DNA of 64,000 nt, taken from positions 324,731 to 388,730 of the forward strand of contig CACRSC010000003.1 in assembly GCA_902651635.1 (NCBI GenBank). The letters run 5' to 3'. Position numbers and translations under genes: made by a program. The notes beneath the pieces were generated by a model that had not been told where the DNA came from, searched no databases, and was given only the letters and a program-made list of their open reading frames with translations. Of this stretch, positions 9,912-21,768 are shown piece after piece. The DNA comes from Mastigamoeba balamuthi. Lineage: Eukaryota > Evosea > Mastigamoebida > Mastigamoebidae. Every line of letters begins with the position of its first letter. The first letter of the stretch is position 1.

Positions 9912-12900
9912 TCATTCATGGGAGTGGCCCGACTGCTGGGCCACGAGAGAGTAGTAGAGGCCGCCGAGGGCCAGGAGCTCCTTGTGCGACCCGTACTCGA
10001 CAACCCTTCCCTGGTCGACGACAGCGATGGCGTCGGCGCCAACGACCGTCGACAGCCTGTGCGCGATAACGATGGTGGTGCGTCCGTCCCTGGCCCTGTC
10101 GAGCGCCTCCTGGACCACAGCCTCGCTGGCCGTGTCGAGTGCGCTCGTGGCCTCGTCCAGCAGCAGGATCTTGGGGTTCCTGACGAGCGCCCTGGCGATG
10201 GCAATGCGCTGCTTCTGCCCTCCGCTCAGAGCGACGCCCTTCTCGCCGACGCGCGTGCCGTAGGTGTCGGGGAAGGAGCTGATGAACGAGTGCGCGTTGG
10301 CGAGCTTGGCTGCCTCGACCACCTCTTCCAGAGTGGCGTCGGGCTTGCCATGCCGGATGTTCTCAAGGATGGTGCCCGCGAAGAGGACGGGCTCCTGACC
10401 CACGAGCCCCATCTGCGAGCGCAGCCACGCGACGCCCAGCGAGTCGATGGGCCGCCCGTCGACGAAGACGGTCCCGCTGTCGGGCGCGTACATGCGCTCC
10501 AGCATCGATATGACCGTACTCTTGCCGCAGCCGCTCCTGCCTACCAGAGCGACGGTCGTACGCGGCCTGATGCGCAGGTTGAGGCCCTGAAGCACCGGGG
10601 CCCCGGGCCGCGTGGGGTACGTGAAGTACACGTCGCTGAACTCGATGTCCCCAACGAGCCCGCCGCTGACGACGCTGGGAGCCTCGGGGTCCGCGCACGC
10701 CAGAATCGCCGCTCTCCTGTTGGCCTCCTCGTCCGACTCTCCTGGCCGCGCTGGCATGAGGTCGTTGGGAGGCGCGATCGCGGGCTTGCGGTCCAGCAAC
10801 TCGAAGATGCTATTGGCTGCGGCGATGGCCTTGCCAAAGTCCGGGAACTGCGCGCTGAGCTGCCCGATCGACTGCGCTGCGAACGTGATCGACGACTGCG
10901 AGCGCATGAGCCCGGCGAAGTCGAGGTTCTCGTCGGGGTCCGCCACGAGCTTCCCGCCGTACCAGAACGCCAGCGCCGTCAGCCACATCTGCGACAGCTG
11001 CTGGATGGCCGCGCCGAGCGCGTGGACCAGCGTGGCGCGCGCGGCCTTGCGCTCAGGCTCGGCGAGCTGCGCCTCATAGCTGTCACAGAAGTAGTCCTCT
11101 CGGCCCAGCGCAGCGACGGTGCGCGGGTTCTCGAGTGCCTCGACGGCTACTTGCCCTGACTTCTCGTAGGCCTCGCGGATGTCGCGCTGGTACCGCGCCA
11201 TGTAGCGCACGTGCAGCGCGGACGAGAGGGCCTGCGGGGGCACGCAGGCGAGGATGACGAGCGCAAGCTTCCAAGAGCCAGTGAAGCCGATCGCGATGCC
11301 GGCGCCGAGGGCACCGACAACCTGGATAACGAGGCAGAGCTGATTTCCGGTAATGCTGTGCAGCATCGTGGCGTCGCTCGCCAGGCGCGTCGTCAGGGCG
11401 CCCGTCATGTTCTTCTTGTCGTCAAAGTAGGCTATCTCCTGGCGCAGCATCGCCTTGAAGCTCTCGTAGCGCACGTAGCGCGTCAGGCGCCCGGCGCTCA
11501 CATCAAGGAACGCGGACTGCGAGAACTGAATCACCATGGCGAGGAGTCCGAGGGCCACGAAGCCCAGCGACCACCAGCGCACCTCATCCGCGAGGCTGCT
11601 GTCGCCGGGCAGGAACGACATCTTCACCAGCAGCCCCGACACCTGCGACAGCACGAGGGCCACGCAGGGAAAGATGGCCCCGTTGATCGTCGACGCCATA
11701 GCCCCGATGGCCACGAACCCCGCGCTGGGCTTCAGGAGCCTGACTATCCTCGCCAGGACGGAGAGCGTCTTTATGTTCTGCTTCTTTTCCTCCGCCTGCT
11801 CCATGTTGTCGTTCTTCTTGCTGTCCTCCTTCTTCTTCGAGGCGGCCTTGACCTCCTGCTTGTCGTGCTTGGCGCCTGCCTCGAGCTGCTGCCTGCGGAC
11901 AAGAGTCCAGTAGAGGCCCTCCTTGGCCATCAGCTCGTCGTGCGTGCCCATCTCCTCGACGCGGCCGTTGCGCATGGCGACTATCACGTCGGCGTTGCGG
12001 ACGGTCGACAGGCGGTGCGCGATGACGATGCACGTGTTGTCGTGGGCCACCTCGTCGATGGCGGCCTGCACGGTCTTCTCCGACTCTGTGTCGAGCGCGC
12101 TGGTGGCCTCGTCGAACATCAGAAGCTTGGGCTTGCGCACCAGCGCCCTGGCGATAGCAATGCGCTGCTTCTGGCCTCCCGAGAGCTGGACACCGCGCTC
12201 GCCGACAGTCGTCTCGTACTGCTGCGGCAGCCCCATGATGAACTCGTGCACGTTGGCCCTCCGGGCGGCCTCGACGACGTCCTCGTGCGTCACGGGGCCC
12301 GTGGCGCCGTGCGCAATGTTCTGCTCGATCGTGGCGGCGAACAGCACGGGCTCCTGGGTCACCAGCCCGATCTGGCTGCGCAGGTACGCCACATTGATGT
12401 CCTTGATCGGCACGCCGTCGATGACGATCGACCCGTAGCCGTCCTCGACATCGTAGAAGCGTTCGAGGAGCCCGACGATGGTGCTCTTTCCGCTGCCGCT
12501 ACTGCCCACGAGGGCCACCATCTGACCCTTGCGGATGCGCAGCGAGAACTTGCGCAGGACCTCGACCTGCGGGCGCGACGGGTAGCAGAACGTGATGTCC
12601 CGCAGCTCGATGTTGCCCTCGATGACGGGCTTCTGGCCGTCCTTGCTCCTGTGATCGACGCGCGACTTGCGGTCGATGACGGAGAACACGCCAAACGCGA
12701 CGCCCATGGCCTCGAGGATGACGCCGGTGATGGGCCCGAGCTGCGACATTCCCATGGCGCCCATCGTGACGCTGAAGTACACGGTGAGGACCTTGCCGGC
12801 GTCCATCTCGTGGTTCTTGACCAGCGTCGACCCGTACCAGAGCGCGAGCCCGTACGAGCTGAACAGCACGAACAGCAGCGCGCCGTACGATATTGCCAGC

Positions 12901-14049
12901 GAAAGGCCCTTCTTTGTGCCCATGCGCTGCGCCACCGCGAGGTTCTCTTCGTACTTGCCCAGCACGCTGCGCTGCATGCCGAAGGCGTAGACGGTGCGGA
13001 CGCTGCCCAGGGCCTCCTCGGCCACCTGCCCAGCGCGGCCGTAGAACACCTGCGCCTTGGAGACGAGCCCGCGGAAGACGGACATGAGCGCCGCGACGAC
13101 AGCGACGAGCACGGGGACAGTCGCGAGCATCACGAGCGTCATCTTCCAGCCCTTGACGAAGCCGATCGTCCAGCCGGTGCAGAACGTCGCAAGGCACTGG
13201 ACGAGCATTCCGACCTTCTCTCCGATACCGTCCTGGATCTTGATGACGTCGGTGATGCGCGTCGTCAGGTCGCCCGTGCGCAGTCCGTCGAACCAGGCCA
13301 TCTCCTGAGAGAGCGCCGCCTGCACGTAGGCTCTGCGGATCGTGTTGGCCTGCCGCGAGGCCGTGGTTGTGAAGCAGAACGACATGATGAGCCTCGCGGT
13401 GAACGAGACGGCGCCGAGCACCAGCAGCCAGCGCGCGTTGTGCGTCAGCTTGTCCGAGACGACCCCTCCGGCAGCGGCCTCGTAGTCGAGTCCATCCGAG
13501 CTCGAGCTCTGGCCTATCGTGAACGCCCCGACCATGTTCCCCCTGACCGCACAAGAGCACACGTCAGACCTTTCTGCCGGGGAGCGGAGAGGCAGTGGGG
13601 CAGGCGGACAGGAAGACGGTGTAGAGAGGCATGAGGATTCCACAGGCCACAGCCCCGAGGAACCCGATGAACAGCACCAACAGGTCCAACGCCGTGGCGA
13701 ACCTGTAGAGCTCCCTGAACCCCACTCTGCGACAAAGAGCAGCTTATCGGTCAGCCGTGCACGTCCCTGGGGCTGCGACTGGGGGGCCCACTCACTTGGC
13801 TTTCTTCGGATTCCGAGCGGAGACGACGGCGAAGGGCGGAGGGACCACCTCGACGACCGAGACCACTTCGGGGAGGGCGAGCGCGTCGTCCTCGTCGTCT
13901 CCGTCGAGCGGGGAGGGGCTCCCCGTCGGAACCGACGGCGACGGGGCGCCACGCAGCGCGCTGGCCTCGTGATCCGCCGCAGAGGGGCTCTGGGCGGACG
14001 ACACAGGTGCACCCAGCATTATCGGCTGTCTGTTGTTGTGTAGAGACAC
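9912..14049 (-). CDS. Full-size ABCB (MDR/P-glycoprotein-type) ABC exporter
   Basis: A single-chain exporter (TMD-NBD-TMD-NBD) of the ABCB class, expected to pump hydrophobic compounds across the plasma or endomembrane using ATP. Exons 14049-13796, 13726-13610 and 13542-9912 fit by phase (1333 aa); introns are 69 and 67 nt. NBD1 has Walker A GSSGSGKST, signature LSGGQKQRIAIARAL and Walker B LLMFDEATSALDTE. NBD2 has Walker A GRSGCGKST, signature LSGGQKQRIAIARAL and Walker B ILLLDEATSALDTA. A Lys/Glu-rich linker (about residues 655-690) joins the halves. The N-terminal 80 residues are acidic and disordered. Both ATP sites look intact. An alternative start ten codons downstream is possible. The gene is divergent from MFS gene 2. 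Confidence 0.93.
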
Positions 14050-14571
14050 ACACTCACTCAGTGACGTCGGTGTATAAAATGGGCCGGGGGTATGCCGGAT
14101 GGGGATAATCCAAGCGCGTGGATCGAAATCGCTCTCTCTAACTGCGGAGCATTGGACCCGGCTGGCGAAGAGGGAAGCTCACCCCCAACCACAACCCCAC
14201 GATCCCCTCTGCCTTTGGGGGGAGGAGGGGCTGAGACGGACACACGCCAGCTGCGTACGTGGGTGGTGTGGTGTGGCAAGCCCTGTGTAGGAGGAGCACC
14301 CCGCCCGGCGGGTTACCATGAAAATCGGGCTTCGATGGCGAAGCCGATAGCGATTCTGTACCAAAACCCGACGGCACTTCGCTGCTCCCCCGTCACTCTC
14401 TGCTCACCTGTAGCCGTTCGCTTGCGCGCTGCGCTGCAGAGGAAATACAACTTGCGGTAATCCAAACTGGCTTACAGAACCGGTAAAGGAGGAAAACCGG
14501 AGGGTGGATGATGACGACCTTTTTTCCGCAATAAAGTGCAGGGTACAGGCGCTGCACCCGGAGACCACAGA
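14050..14571. promoter_or_regulatory. Divergent intergenic region between ABCB and MFS gene 2
   Basis: 522 bp between two divergent starts. No gene-like frame is seen. It presumably holds both promoters. I recognise no specific element with confidence. Confidence 0.4.
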
Positions 14572-15550
14572 ATGCGTCCCGAACCCCTGCTCGGGCCAGG
14601 GCCGACCGGGCCCGAGCCGCCGCCGCGCAAGTGGTCGCACATCGCTGCCATGCTGTTCATGACGCTCCCGCTCACGGCCGTCTCGCAGTGAGCGGAACTA
14701 CTGCATCGAGTGCCCCTATGGCTCACCGGAACCGCCGTGTGCGCTTGCAGGGGCGCGGTGGTGGCGCTGCCCAACGAGGTGCGGAGGATGTCGCCGGCCT
14801 ACGCCTCCCAGATCAGCGGCGCCGTGGGGGCCACGGGGTCGCTGCTCTCGCTGCTCAGCCTCGCCGTCGGCGCCCTCAGCGACCACCACAGCTTCGGGCC
14901 CTGGTGGGGCCGCCGCAGGCCCTTCGTCGCCCTCGGCGCCCTCGGGGTCCTCGCGGCCTCTGCGTGCTGGTTCGTGGGAGACCTGAGCTCGGCGCTGTGG
15001 CTCGTGGGGGCTGCGTACCTGCTGCTCTTCATCAGCACATCGCTCACGTCGGTCATCGGCGCTCTGGTCCCCGACACGCTGCCCTCCACCCAGCACGGCG
15101 TGGCCAGCGGCGTCAGCGGCGTGCTCACTGCCTTGGGAGCAGGGTGCTGCTACGGGCTGATGGCGTCTGGCATTGCTCTGTGGGCTGTCTTCGGTGCCCT
15201 GGGTGTCATCACTGCGCTCTCCGCGATCCCCACTGTCATCTTCGCCAGGTTCGGCGCCAAGAGAGAGCTCTGGACCGATGAGAGTGGGGCCAAGGGGCGT
15301 GCGGCGTTCGTGGAAGGACTGCAGGGGTTCCTGTTCGACCCTCGCAAGCACCCCGACTGGTTGATGCTGCTGTTCGTTCACCTGGGCTTCGCGTTCATCG
15401 AGGGCAGCGCCCAGTTCATTCAGTTCTGGGTGGCCGACACGCTCGACGTATCCAGTCCTCTGCAGTTCGTCGGTATGACGGGCGTTGCGACGCTGGTCAT
15501 CGCCATTCTGATCTCTGTGCCCGTCGGGTGGCTGAGTGACCGCGTTGGCC
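14572..15550 (+). CDS. MFS transporter 2 (SUT/SLC45-like), truncated by an assembly gap
   Basis: Exon 1 is 14572-14687; a 63-nt GT-AG intron (14688-14750) splits the same Gln codon as in its relatives; exon 2 starts at 14751. The protein is closely similar to MFS transporter 1, with GPWWGRRRPFVALG in the TM2-TM3 loop. It is readable to the start of the second motif A (SDRVG), where the sequence runs into N. Beyond the N run the sequence is unrelated, so the last four or so helices are missing from this assembly. Whether the gene itself is whole cannot be told. Confidence 0.85.
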
Positions 15551-15937
15551 NNNNNNNNNNNNNNNNNNNNNNNNNNNNNNNNNNNNNNNNNNNNNNNNNN
15601 NNNNNNNNNNNNNNNNNNNNNNNNNNNNNNNNNNNNNNNNNNNNNNNNNNNNNNNNNNNNNNNNNNNNNNNNNNNNNNNNNNNNNNNNNNNNNNNNNNNN
15701 NNNNNNNNNNNNNNNNNNNNNNNNNNNNNNNNNNNNNNNNNNNNNNNNNNNNNNNNNNNNNNNNNNNNNNNNNNNNNNNNNNNNNNNNNNNNNNNNNNNN
15801 NNNNNNNNNNNNNNNNNNNNNNNNNNNNNNNNNNNNNNNNNNNNNNNNNNNNNNNNNNNNNNNNNNNNNNNNNNNNNNNNNNNNNNNNNNNNNNNNNNNN
15901 NNNNNNNNNNNNNNNNNNNNNNNNNNNNNNNNNNNNN
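15551..15937. other. Run of 387 N (assembly gap)
   Basis: Unsequenced bases. The gap interrupts MFS gene 2 and abuts the edge of the inverted repeat that recurs at 26461-27196, so the join across it should be treated as uncertain. Confidence 0.99.
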
Positions 15938-16673
15938 GAGTTGTGCAAGGCCGGCCACCTCGCCACGGGCCTCGCTCGACCTCGGGACCGCCGTGAACTC
16001 ACCGCACGGCTCGTCAGCACCGCGGAGGAGGTCGGCGGCGCCCCGCGCCCCACGACGCACAAGAGCACAAGACACACCAGAGAGCAGGGCGGCGGGGCGG
16101 CTGCGGCGATGGTCCGCGCGCGGTCCACAGAGGAGAGCGGGCGGGGGCCAAGGCACGGAGCGCGGCCGCGGAGGGCGCTGGGGGGCGGATGCACAGGGAG
16201 GGGGTCGAGGAGGAGGGCAGAGGCCGCGCCGCAAGCGGTGCAGCGGTGCAGCGGTGCAGCGGCGCAGCGGCGCAGCGGCAGCGGCGAATCTGGTGGACGG
16301 ATTCGGGGGGCGGAATATCTTGGCAGCGGCGGAAAAGTTGACCCATAAGTGTGCCAGCAGGGAGGGCCGCATAAAACGCGCAGCGGGCGGGAGCCGGACA
16401 ATCAGTTTTTTCTTCTCTCCCTTTCAGTTCCCCCTCGGGGGATGGGCAAAGTGGCTATTGTCTTCGGACCTGGCACGGACCCCATAAACCAAATCCAAAG
16501 ACAAGTTCCAAACGTGACTGACCTGAGCAGGACACCCTGCCGCCCAGAACCCGGACACCCGGACTGCGATGGCCAACGAACGGTCCCGTTCACTCGCGGA
16601 GAGCGCAGGATCGCCTTGAGTGCCATCAGGTTGGCGGATCTCTCAGAGACCTGTACTGCCAGGGCAGGATGTC
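15938..16673 (+). repeat. 736-bp inverted repeat, copy 1
   Basis: This segment is the reverse complement of 26461-27196, with no indel and only two differences that I can see (both near 16564). It includes part of the ARM-like gene fragment, a Ser/Arg-rich stretch, a short GCAGCGGTG tandem tract, and one arm of the foldback repeat family. It begins exactly at the N run. Confidence 0.9.
16361..16525 (+). repeat. Foldback-family arm (right-end type)
   Basis: Reads inward-to-outward from GGCCGCATAAAACGCG, through a pyrimidine tract and the palindrome CCCCCTCGGGGG, to an outer end AACGTGACTGACCTG. The same order is seen at 40978-41139, and in reverse at 16759-16950, 26606-26775 and 40326-40490. 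Confidence 0.8.
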
Positions 16674-16758
16674 GAGACATCAGATTCCAGGTGGGTGAAT
16701 GAGACCATTGACCACCGGATTCCAGGTTCTGGGTGGCAGGCCAGCAGGTGACCTGTGC

Positions 16759-16950
16759 AGGTCAGTCACGAATGGAACTTGTCTTTGGATTGTGGGGGCC
16801 GTGCCAGCCCGAGGACAGTGGCCACTTTGCCCAATCCTAGAGGGGGAAACTGAAAGAGGGTGAAGAAAATTTTTTGAAAAAAAAGTGATTCTAATGGGCT
16901 CTCACTGCCCGTTTTATGTGGCCTTCCCCTTTGGCCCTCTTAAGGGTCAC
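16759..16950 (-). repeat. Foldback-family arm (left-end type), diverged
   Basis: Begins with CAGGTCAGTCACG, then AACTTGTCTTTGGATT, the C-rich/G-rich palindrome region (here degraded), an A-rich tract, and CGTTTTATGTGGCC. It is the mirror image of the arm at 16361-16525, but belongs to a separate, broken copy because the outer ends face each other across 233 bp. Confidence 0.75.
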
Positions 16951-17216
16951 ATTTCCCGGTGCTGCCCAGGCCTGGGGCCAGCACCTGGTGGAGGTTCTCC
17001 CCTCCAAGCATCCCAAGGAGGACAGCCTCCAGCTTCTGCATGCAGGTGATCACGTGCTTAACCTGCTCGTTTTCCTCCTCATATTGAGCTGTACCATGCA
17101 CGTATTGAGCTGTGCAGTGATAGTGATACTCTCGAGTTCCTTCGACAATTCTTCTTTTGCTGGCATTTCCGTACTTGCAGAAAGGAACACGAAGATCAAC
17201 AATTTGAAGACGGGGC

Positions 17217-17388
17217 CACTGCCAGGCCCTTCGTTGCCATTGGCATCCTCGCAACCTCTGTGCGCTGGTTCGTGGGCAACCTGAGCTCGGCACTGTGGCT
17301 CATGGGGGCTGCATACCTGCTGCTCATCATCAGCACTTCACTTATGTCAGTCATCAGTGCTCTGGTCCCTGACACTCTGCCCTCCTGC
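17217..17388 (+). pseudogene. Fragment of an MFS transporter gene
   Basis: About 170 bp closely resemble MFS transporter genes from the GRRRPF loop to the DTLPS segment (compare 5826-6002). The fragment matches at nucleotide level, including a CTGTGCGCTGGTTCGTGGG stretch, but lacks both ends and does not keep an open frame with anything nearby. It is a truncated duplicate embedded in the repeat island. Confidence 0.85.
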
Positions 17389-17400
17389 TAGCCACACGGT

Positions 17401-18004
17401 GATCCCAAAATATGAACAACCAAAAGTCTTTCTTTACCTCTTACCCAGGGGTGTTAATGCTGCATTTAAATTTGTGCCTGAATGGGTCCGATCTACTCGC
17501 ACTTGTGAGAAGAAAATGACTGTCAATATTTTCGTATGCAACTTGGCTAATTCCACAGCGGGCTGCCTGTCATATCTCCCTGCATCCTCAGTGGGCACCT
17601 CTCTTACCTATCAACATGCAGCAGAGAGGATCACATTCCAGGTGCACCTGCTCGCCAAAGGGAAGAGATTCACTCTCCCATCACCTTGTCTTCTGCAGAT
17701 CGGATTCTCCGATTTCTTCAATGCAATCGAGATTCGAAGCCGTGATCAGAACTTGTCTTTGGATTTTATTGTGGGATATACACCAAGTCCAGAGGCAAGA
17801 GCAGTTACGCCACCCCCCAGGGGGGAACAGAAACTTGTAAGAATTAGTGATATCCTGCTGCACATTTTTGGCCACAGAAAATTCGTGCTATTATTAGTGC
17901 AATGCATCATACTGATCGAGACTGATCACTGTGATGCTTCAGAACAGTTTCAATTCAAATTTCATTTTGATACTCCTTTGCAGGAAATCTGGCAGTCGAT
18001 CTGA
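17401..18004 (+). other. Unidentified open stretch containing a foldback arm
   Basis: An open frame of about 200 codons runs through this interval (it begins in the MFS fragment, near 17357). Residues after a LLPRGVNAAFKFVPEW segment look protein-like (Cys- and Ser-containing, mixed hydrophobicity), but I recognise no family. A diverged foldback arm occupies 17738-17840 and breaks any original gene. It is probably the remains of a transposon or captured gene. Confidence 0.35.
17738..17840 (-). repeat. Partial foldback-family arm
   Basis: Matches the outer half of the arm: CGTGATCAGAACTTGTC, TTTGGATTTTATTGTGGG, then CCACCCCCCAGGGGGGAACAG. The inner half is absent. Confidence 0.7.
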
Positions 18005-18240
18005 AACAAGTTGCAAAGTTTCAAGGAATTAATATGACATTTCGTACTTGTTTCAGCTTCATAGCCGGAATTCAATAAAAAGGTTATTAGGATGTCTCTC
18101 TTCAGCAAGAAAAGACAGAAACAGGAGGCAGGATGAAGGAATGCTGCCAAAAGAGCTTGTTCGACAGCAGCGACAGGCACAGAGGGAACGGAAGAGGAGG
18201 TTGCCACGAGGAGAGCTCATGGTCATAATGAACTGACTAC

Positions 18241-18960
18241 TCGACGTTTCATGAAGCTTCCAGTCTCAAGGGTCTCCAAGACCTCAACTGCACTATCTGG
18301 GGCCTGAAGGACAACGAGTGGGTGCACTACGACTTCTGGGCACAGTCACCTCATGACTGGAAATTCACCAAGAAGGGGCTGGACACTCTGTGGGACGAAG
18401 TGAGAGTGCAGGCTCGCAAGCTCCGCCTCCAGGCTCTGCATTTCTGGACAGATGGTGGCTTTAAGGTCGCTAGCATCATCTACTCTCATCTTCAACTGCA
18501 GGTACCCCTCTCTGCACATACCACAATCAGCTCAAACCCCTTTAAGGTGAAGGTATCCCACGATTCGGGAAGAAAGGTTCAGGTGTCCTTTGACCTGTAT
18601 GGACCACACCATGGGCACTCTGTGTGTGATGGTCACTTTGGGGTTGCCAACCAGAGACTGTGCTGGACCAACATCAGAACTGTCATTTCAAACCCAAGCC
18701 AGGTCGTCTCGGCCTTGAAAATGTATGGCTCTCTCTTCCACATTTGCCTTTCTCAGTACCCTTGTAGTGTAAAAAACACCAAGATGCAGGAACTCGACCC
18801 CAAAGTCATTGCAGAACTGCCAGACCAGGTTGTTAGAGGCCTTGAGGGACACATCAGGAAGAACTTCCATTTCGTTTTTGGAGAGAAGAGCAATGTGGTT
18901 GTCTGTGCTCGGCAGACTGTTGGAGAGAAGAGCTCCGAGCTTTCCCTCACTGTAAGTTAA
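18241..18960 (+). mobile_element. Transposon-like protein remnant with HG-x3-CDGHFG motif
   Basis: An open frame from about 18241, with first ATG at 18322, to TAA at 18960. It encodes a DFWAQSPHDWK segment, then LHFWTDGGFK, then SFDLYGPHHGHSVCDGHFG. The order (aromatic-Asp strand, W-x-DGG, then a His-Gly ... Cys-Asp-Gly-x-Phe-Gly block) is one I associate with transposase-like proteins of protist and animal DNA transposons, where the Asp residues would be catalytic. I cannot name the family. No N-terminal DNA-binding domain is seen, and upstream frames are broken. Terminal repeats of this element were not found. Codon use is unlike the GC-rich genes around the island. It could instead be a fast-evolving host gene. 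Confidence 0.4.
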
Positions 18961-19299
18961 CAAACAGGACAATTCTCCATGTAACAACACAAATATAATT
19001 CGTTTTTCTCCACTTGTGTGGTTGGGTCACTGTGATTGGCCAGGCGAGATAGATTTCAACTTTTGGAATTGAGATTTTTAGAAAAACGTCACTGCTTCTG
19101 AATTGTACACAATGAGGACTGCCTACAGTCAAAAACACGCATTTTTTTACATCACTTCTGTAGCAGTGCAAATCAGCAATAATCCTCCTCCAAGACAGCC
19201 CGATTTCCGTCTTCAAAAACGAGATTCCGGTACTTTTATGTCATACTTCTGCTTGACTCATTGGTTGCTTACCGAGCGCAAAAAGGCGTTCCATTTTCC

Positions 19300-21720
19300 G
19301 TTGTTGTTGCAGTGAAATCCATTTAATGGCAGAAATCCACCACAATTTTTGGACTGAGCCTACCTACTCTTTCAAACCTATTTGCATTTCTCTCATCCTT
19401 CCATTTTCTCTTTATCTTTTATATTGCCTTCTTTTTTATTTTTGGTTTTTGTAATAAAGAGAAACTTTATTTTTCTTCTTTCTTCATTTTATCGCTGATA
19501 ATCTTTATATGACTTCTTGTGATGCTTGGTCAAGGTCAAACTCACAAGTTTATGAATATAATCTTTAATCGCCAGTGATAACAATAAGAAAAGTATTAAT
19601 GAGACTTAAAATGAGCTCTTCAGTATAGCAGGTAAGATCTTCTCATTTTATTATGTAGTTTTTTGATGTTACTTATCTTTTCTTTCTTTCACTAGCAGAT
19701 ACATACTGAATACAAATATTATTTTCTTTTAACACTTCTAAATCCTCTGAAAACTCTTCTCTAAATGCTCTGCTATACTGTATTATTCCATGAGAACAGT
19801 TAATATTTTATCAATACTATTTTAGGGCTTGAAATACTTCGTACTACCATGCAATGAACTACTTTTCTATAGAAAAGATATTTTTACTTGCTCTGAGCTA
19901 TTAAAGAAGGTACAGCTTTTCTCTTTCAATTCTGAGAATAGGCTGCTACCAGATATTTCTCTTATTACAGTGTTCAGAAAACTTATAGGAATCATTTTAT
20001 CCTTTGCATAGTGCAAAGGGTTCTGTTTATAAATTTAAGTAATCGAAAAATCAGAAATAAACTGCAAAACACAAAGTAGAAGTGAATCATTCATCTAAGA
20101 TCCTAAACTCATTTCTGCTTTCAAATTACAAACACTGTTTCACAAAACCTGATTCTTACCCTAGGAAGTTGTTCACTGTAGCAGTGTATGGAAATAATAT
20201 CAACAAGTTTCTCATTTCACAGATATCTACAAGTAGAGAGTTTATATAATCAGGCCTGGTAAACAATTTGCTTCTCTTTCTTTCAGATAGCATCTAAATA
20301 ATATCATTGTTTAATGAAAAATAGTGCACTTTTCATTCTGTAAAATGTAATTACTGGCGATAATTTTATTAAAAAAGAAAAACCAATTTTTGATTTTATG
20401 CCATTTAATTCCTGTGTCTGTTCAATTTTTCTTCAAAAATTGTTATTTTTAAAAGATGTCATTTTTTCTGTTATTCATTTGTCATTATTTTCCCCTTCTT
20501 TTTTACTCATTTCTTCTTTTTCTGATTTTTCTATTTTCAAATTTCTGATAGTTTTTCAAATTCGTTTTAACCTCTGTTCCATCCTGATATGGTTTTGGCT
20601 TTGCTGCTCTTCTGGGTCTGCTCATCTTCCAATTTCTTTACTCCAGCTTTATTAATTGCCTTAACACCCTTCCTGTGCATTGCAGCATATATCATCTGGC
20701 CCACTTAACATATATGAATGAAAAAATGGACATGTGATGTGCAGTGACCTGAAGATCATGCTACAGTGCGAGAAGCTGGTTCTTTCTCAGTGAGAACAGT
20801 CTGCCATCACAATCTTCATAATAATAACCTCACTCATTATCTCTTCTGTATATAATTTGGTCTATTGCTGGTGATAAACTTTCATGTCTGGATGAGAAGC
20901 AATGAGATGTCGTGTATTACTGTTCAAGCATATGTATCTAGCCTTGTTAAACAGTGTCTGAATGAAATTAATGGCCTTACCTGAACCTCTGCTGTATGGA
21001 ACCACAGAGCAGTGCAGCTGGAAGACATTCTTTTAGAAGCCCCTTTTTCCATTACTACTATGCCCCTGTAGAACCTTATCCAGTCACGACTTGATTTGTT
21101 CAGCAAGCATGGCCACTTGCAAGATGTTAGCATCTCTAAGTACCCCTTTGCAAATTCCAGTTTTTCCAATGGTCAAAATTTCATGAATTCAGTATATTTT
21201 CAGTAGAAAATGTATTTTAAATGACAAGATTAACTTTACAACGTGTATAACATTGAAAATATCAGTTTTGACAAAAATGAGAAAAAAGAAAAAAACAAGG
21301 TCTGACTGTCATTGATATGGTCCCAGTGGACAATTTCTCATGTGGTAGCCCCTTTCTTTGGAATTGGAAGGAAATCTCCGACATGATAGGGAACCATTTA
21401 TAATAATATGCTTAGAGATGATGTAATGCCAAACAGCTTTGGCTGCAATCTGTTTCTTTGTATCATTTTCTTCCTTAATATCTGAGAAAAGCAACTATGG
21501 AACAATATATGAATCCAAATCAAGTTTTACATTACATTTATGTTATGTATAACTTAACTCTCCCTGTGTGTGAAGTGTCATACCTTGTATTGGACAACGA
21601 TCTGCCTGTTAGCCAGAAATTAAAAATAGTGAATATATTACAAAATATATTTTAATTTTATCAATATATAAATATCTAGATATTTCTTACAGTTTTATTA
21701 CTGGTGATAAAACACTCTTA
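19300..21720. other. AT-rich, gene-free tract
   Basis: About 2.4 kb of strongly AT-rich DNA with T- and A-rich runs and frequent stops in all frames, in sharp contrast to the GC-rich window. I see no gene, RNA gene or satellite periodicity. A few frames up to about 85 codons are T-rich and look like chance. Confidence 0.8.
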
Positions 21721-21768
21721 CCTGCAAATGAACTCCTTCAGTATTGGGTTGCACCCACCAGCCAGAAA

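Noticed and set aside
11211-13634. Very long plus-strand open frame opposite the ABC exporter
   Set aside because: Composition (Leu/Arg/His/Asp-rich repeats) is that of an antisense shadow; the minus strand encodes a complete ABCB protein with all motifs.
16090-16348. Protein-coding gene within the inverted repeat (Ser/Arg/Ala-rich frames)
   Set aside because: Low-complexity frames run on both strands through a GCAGCGGTG tract and a foldback arm; no conserved domain.
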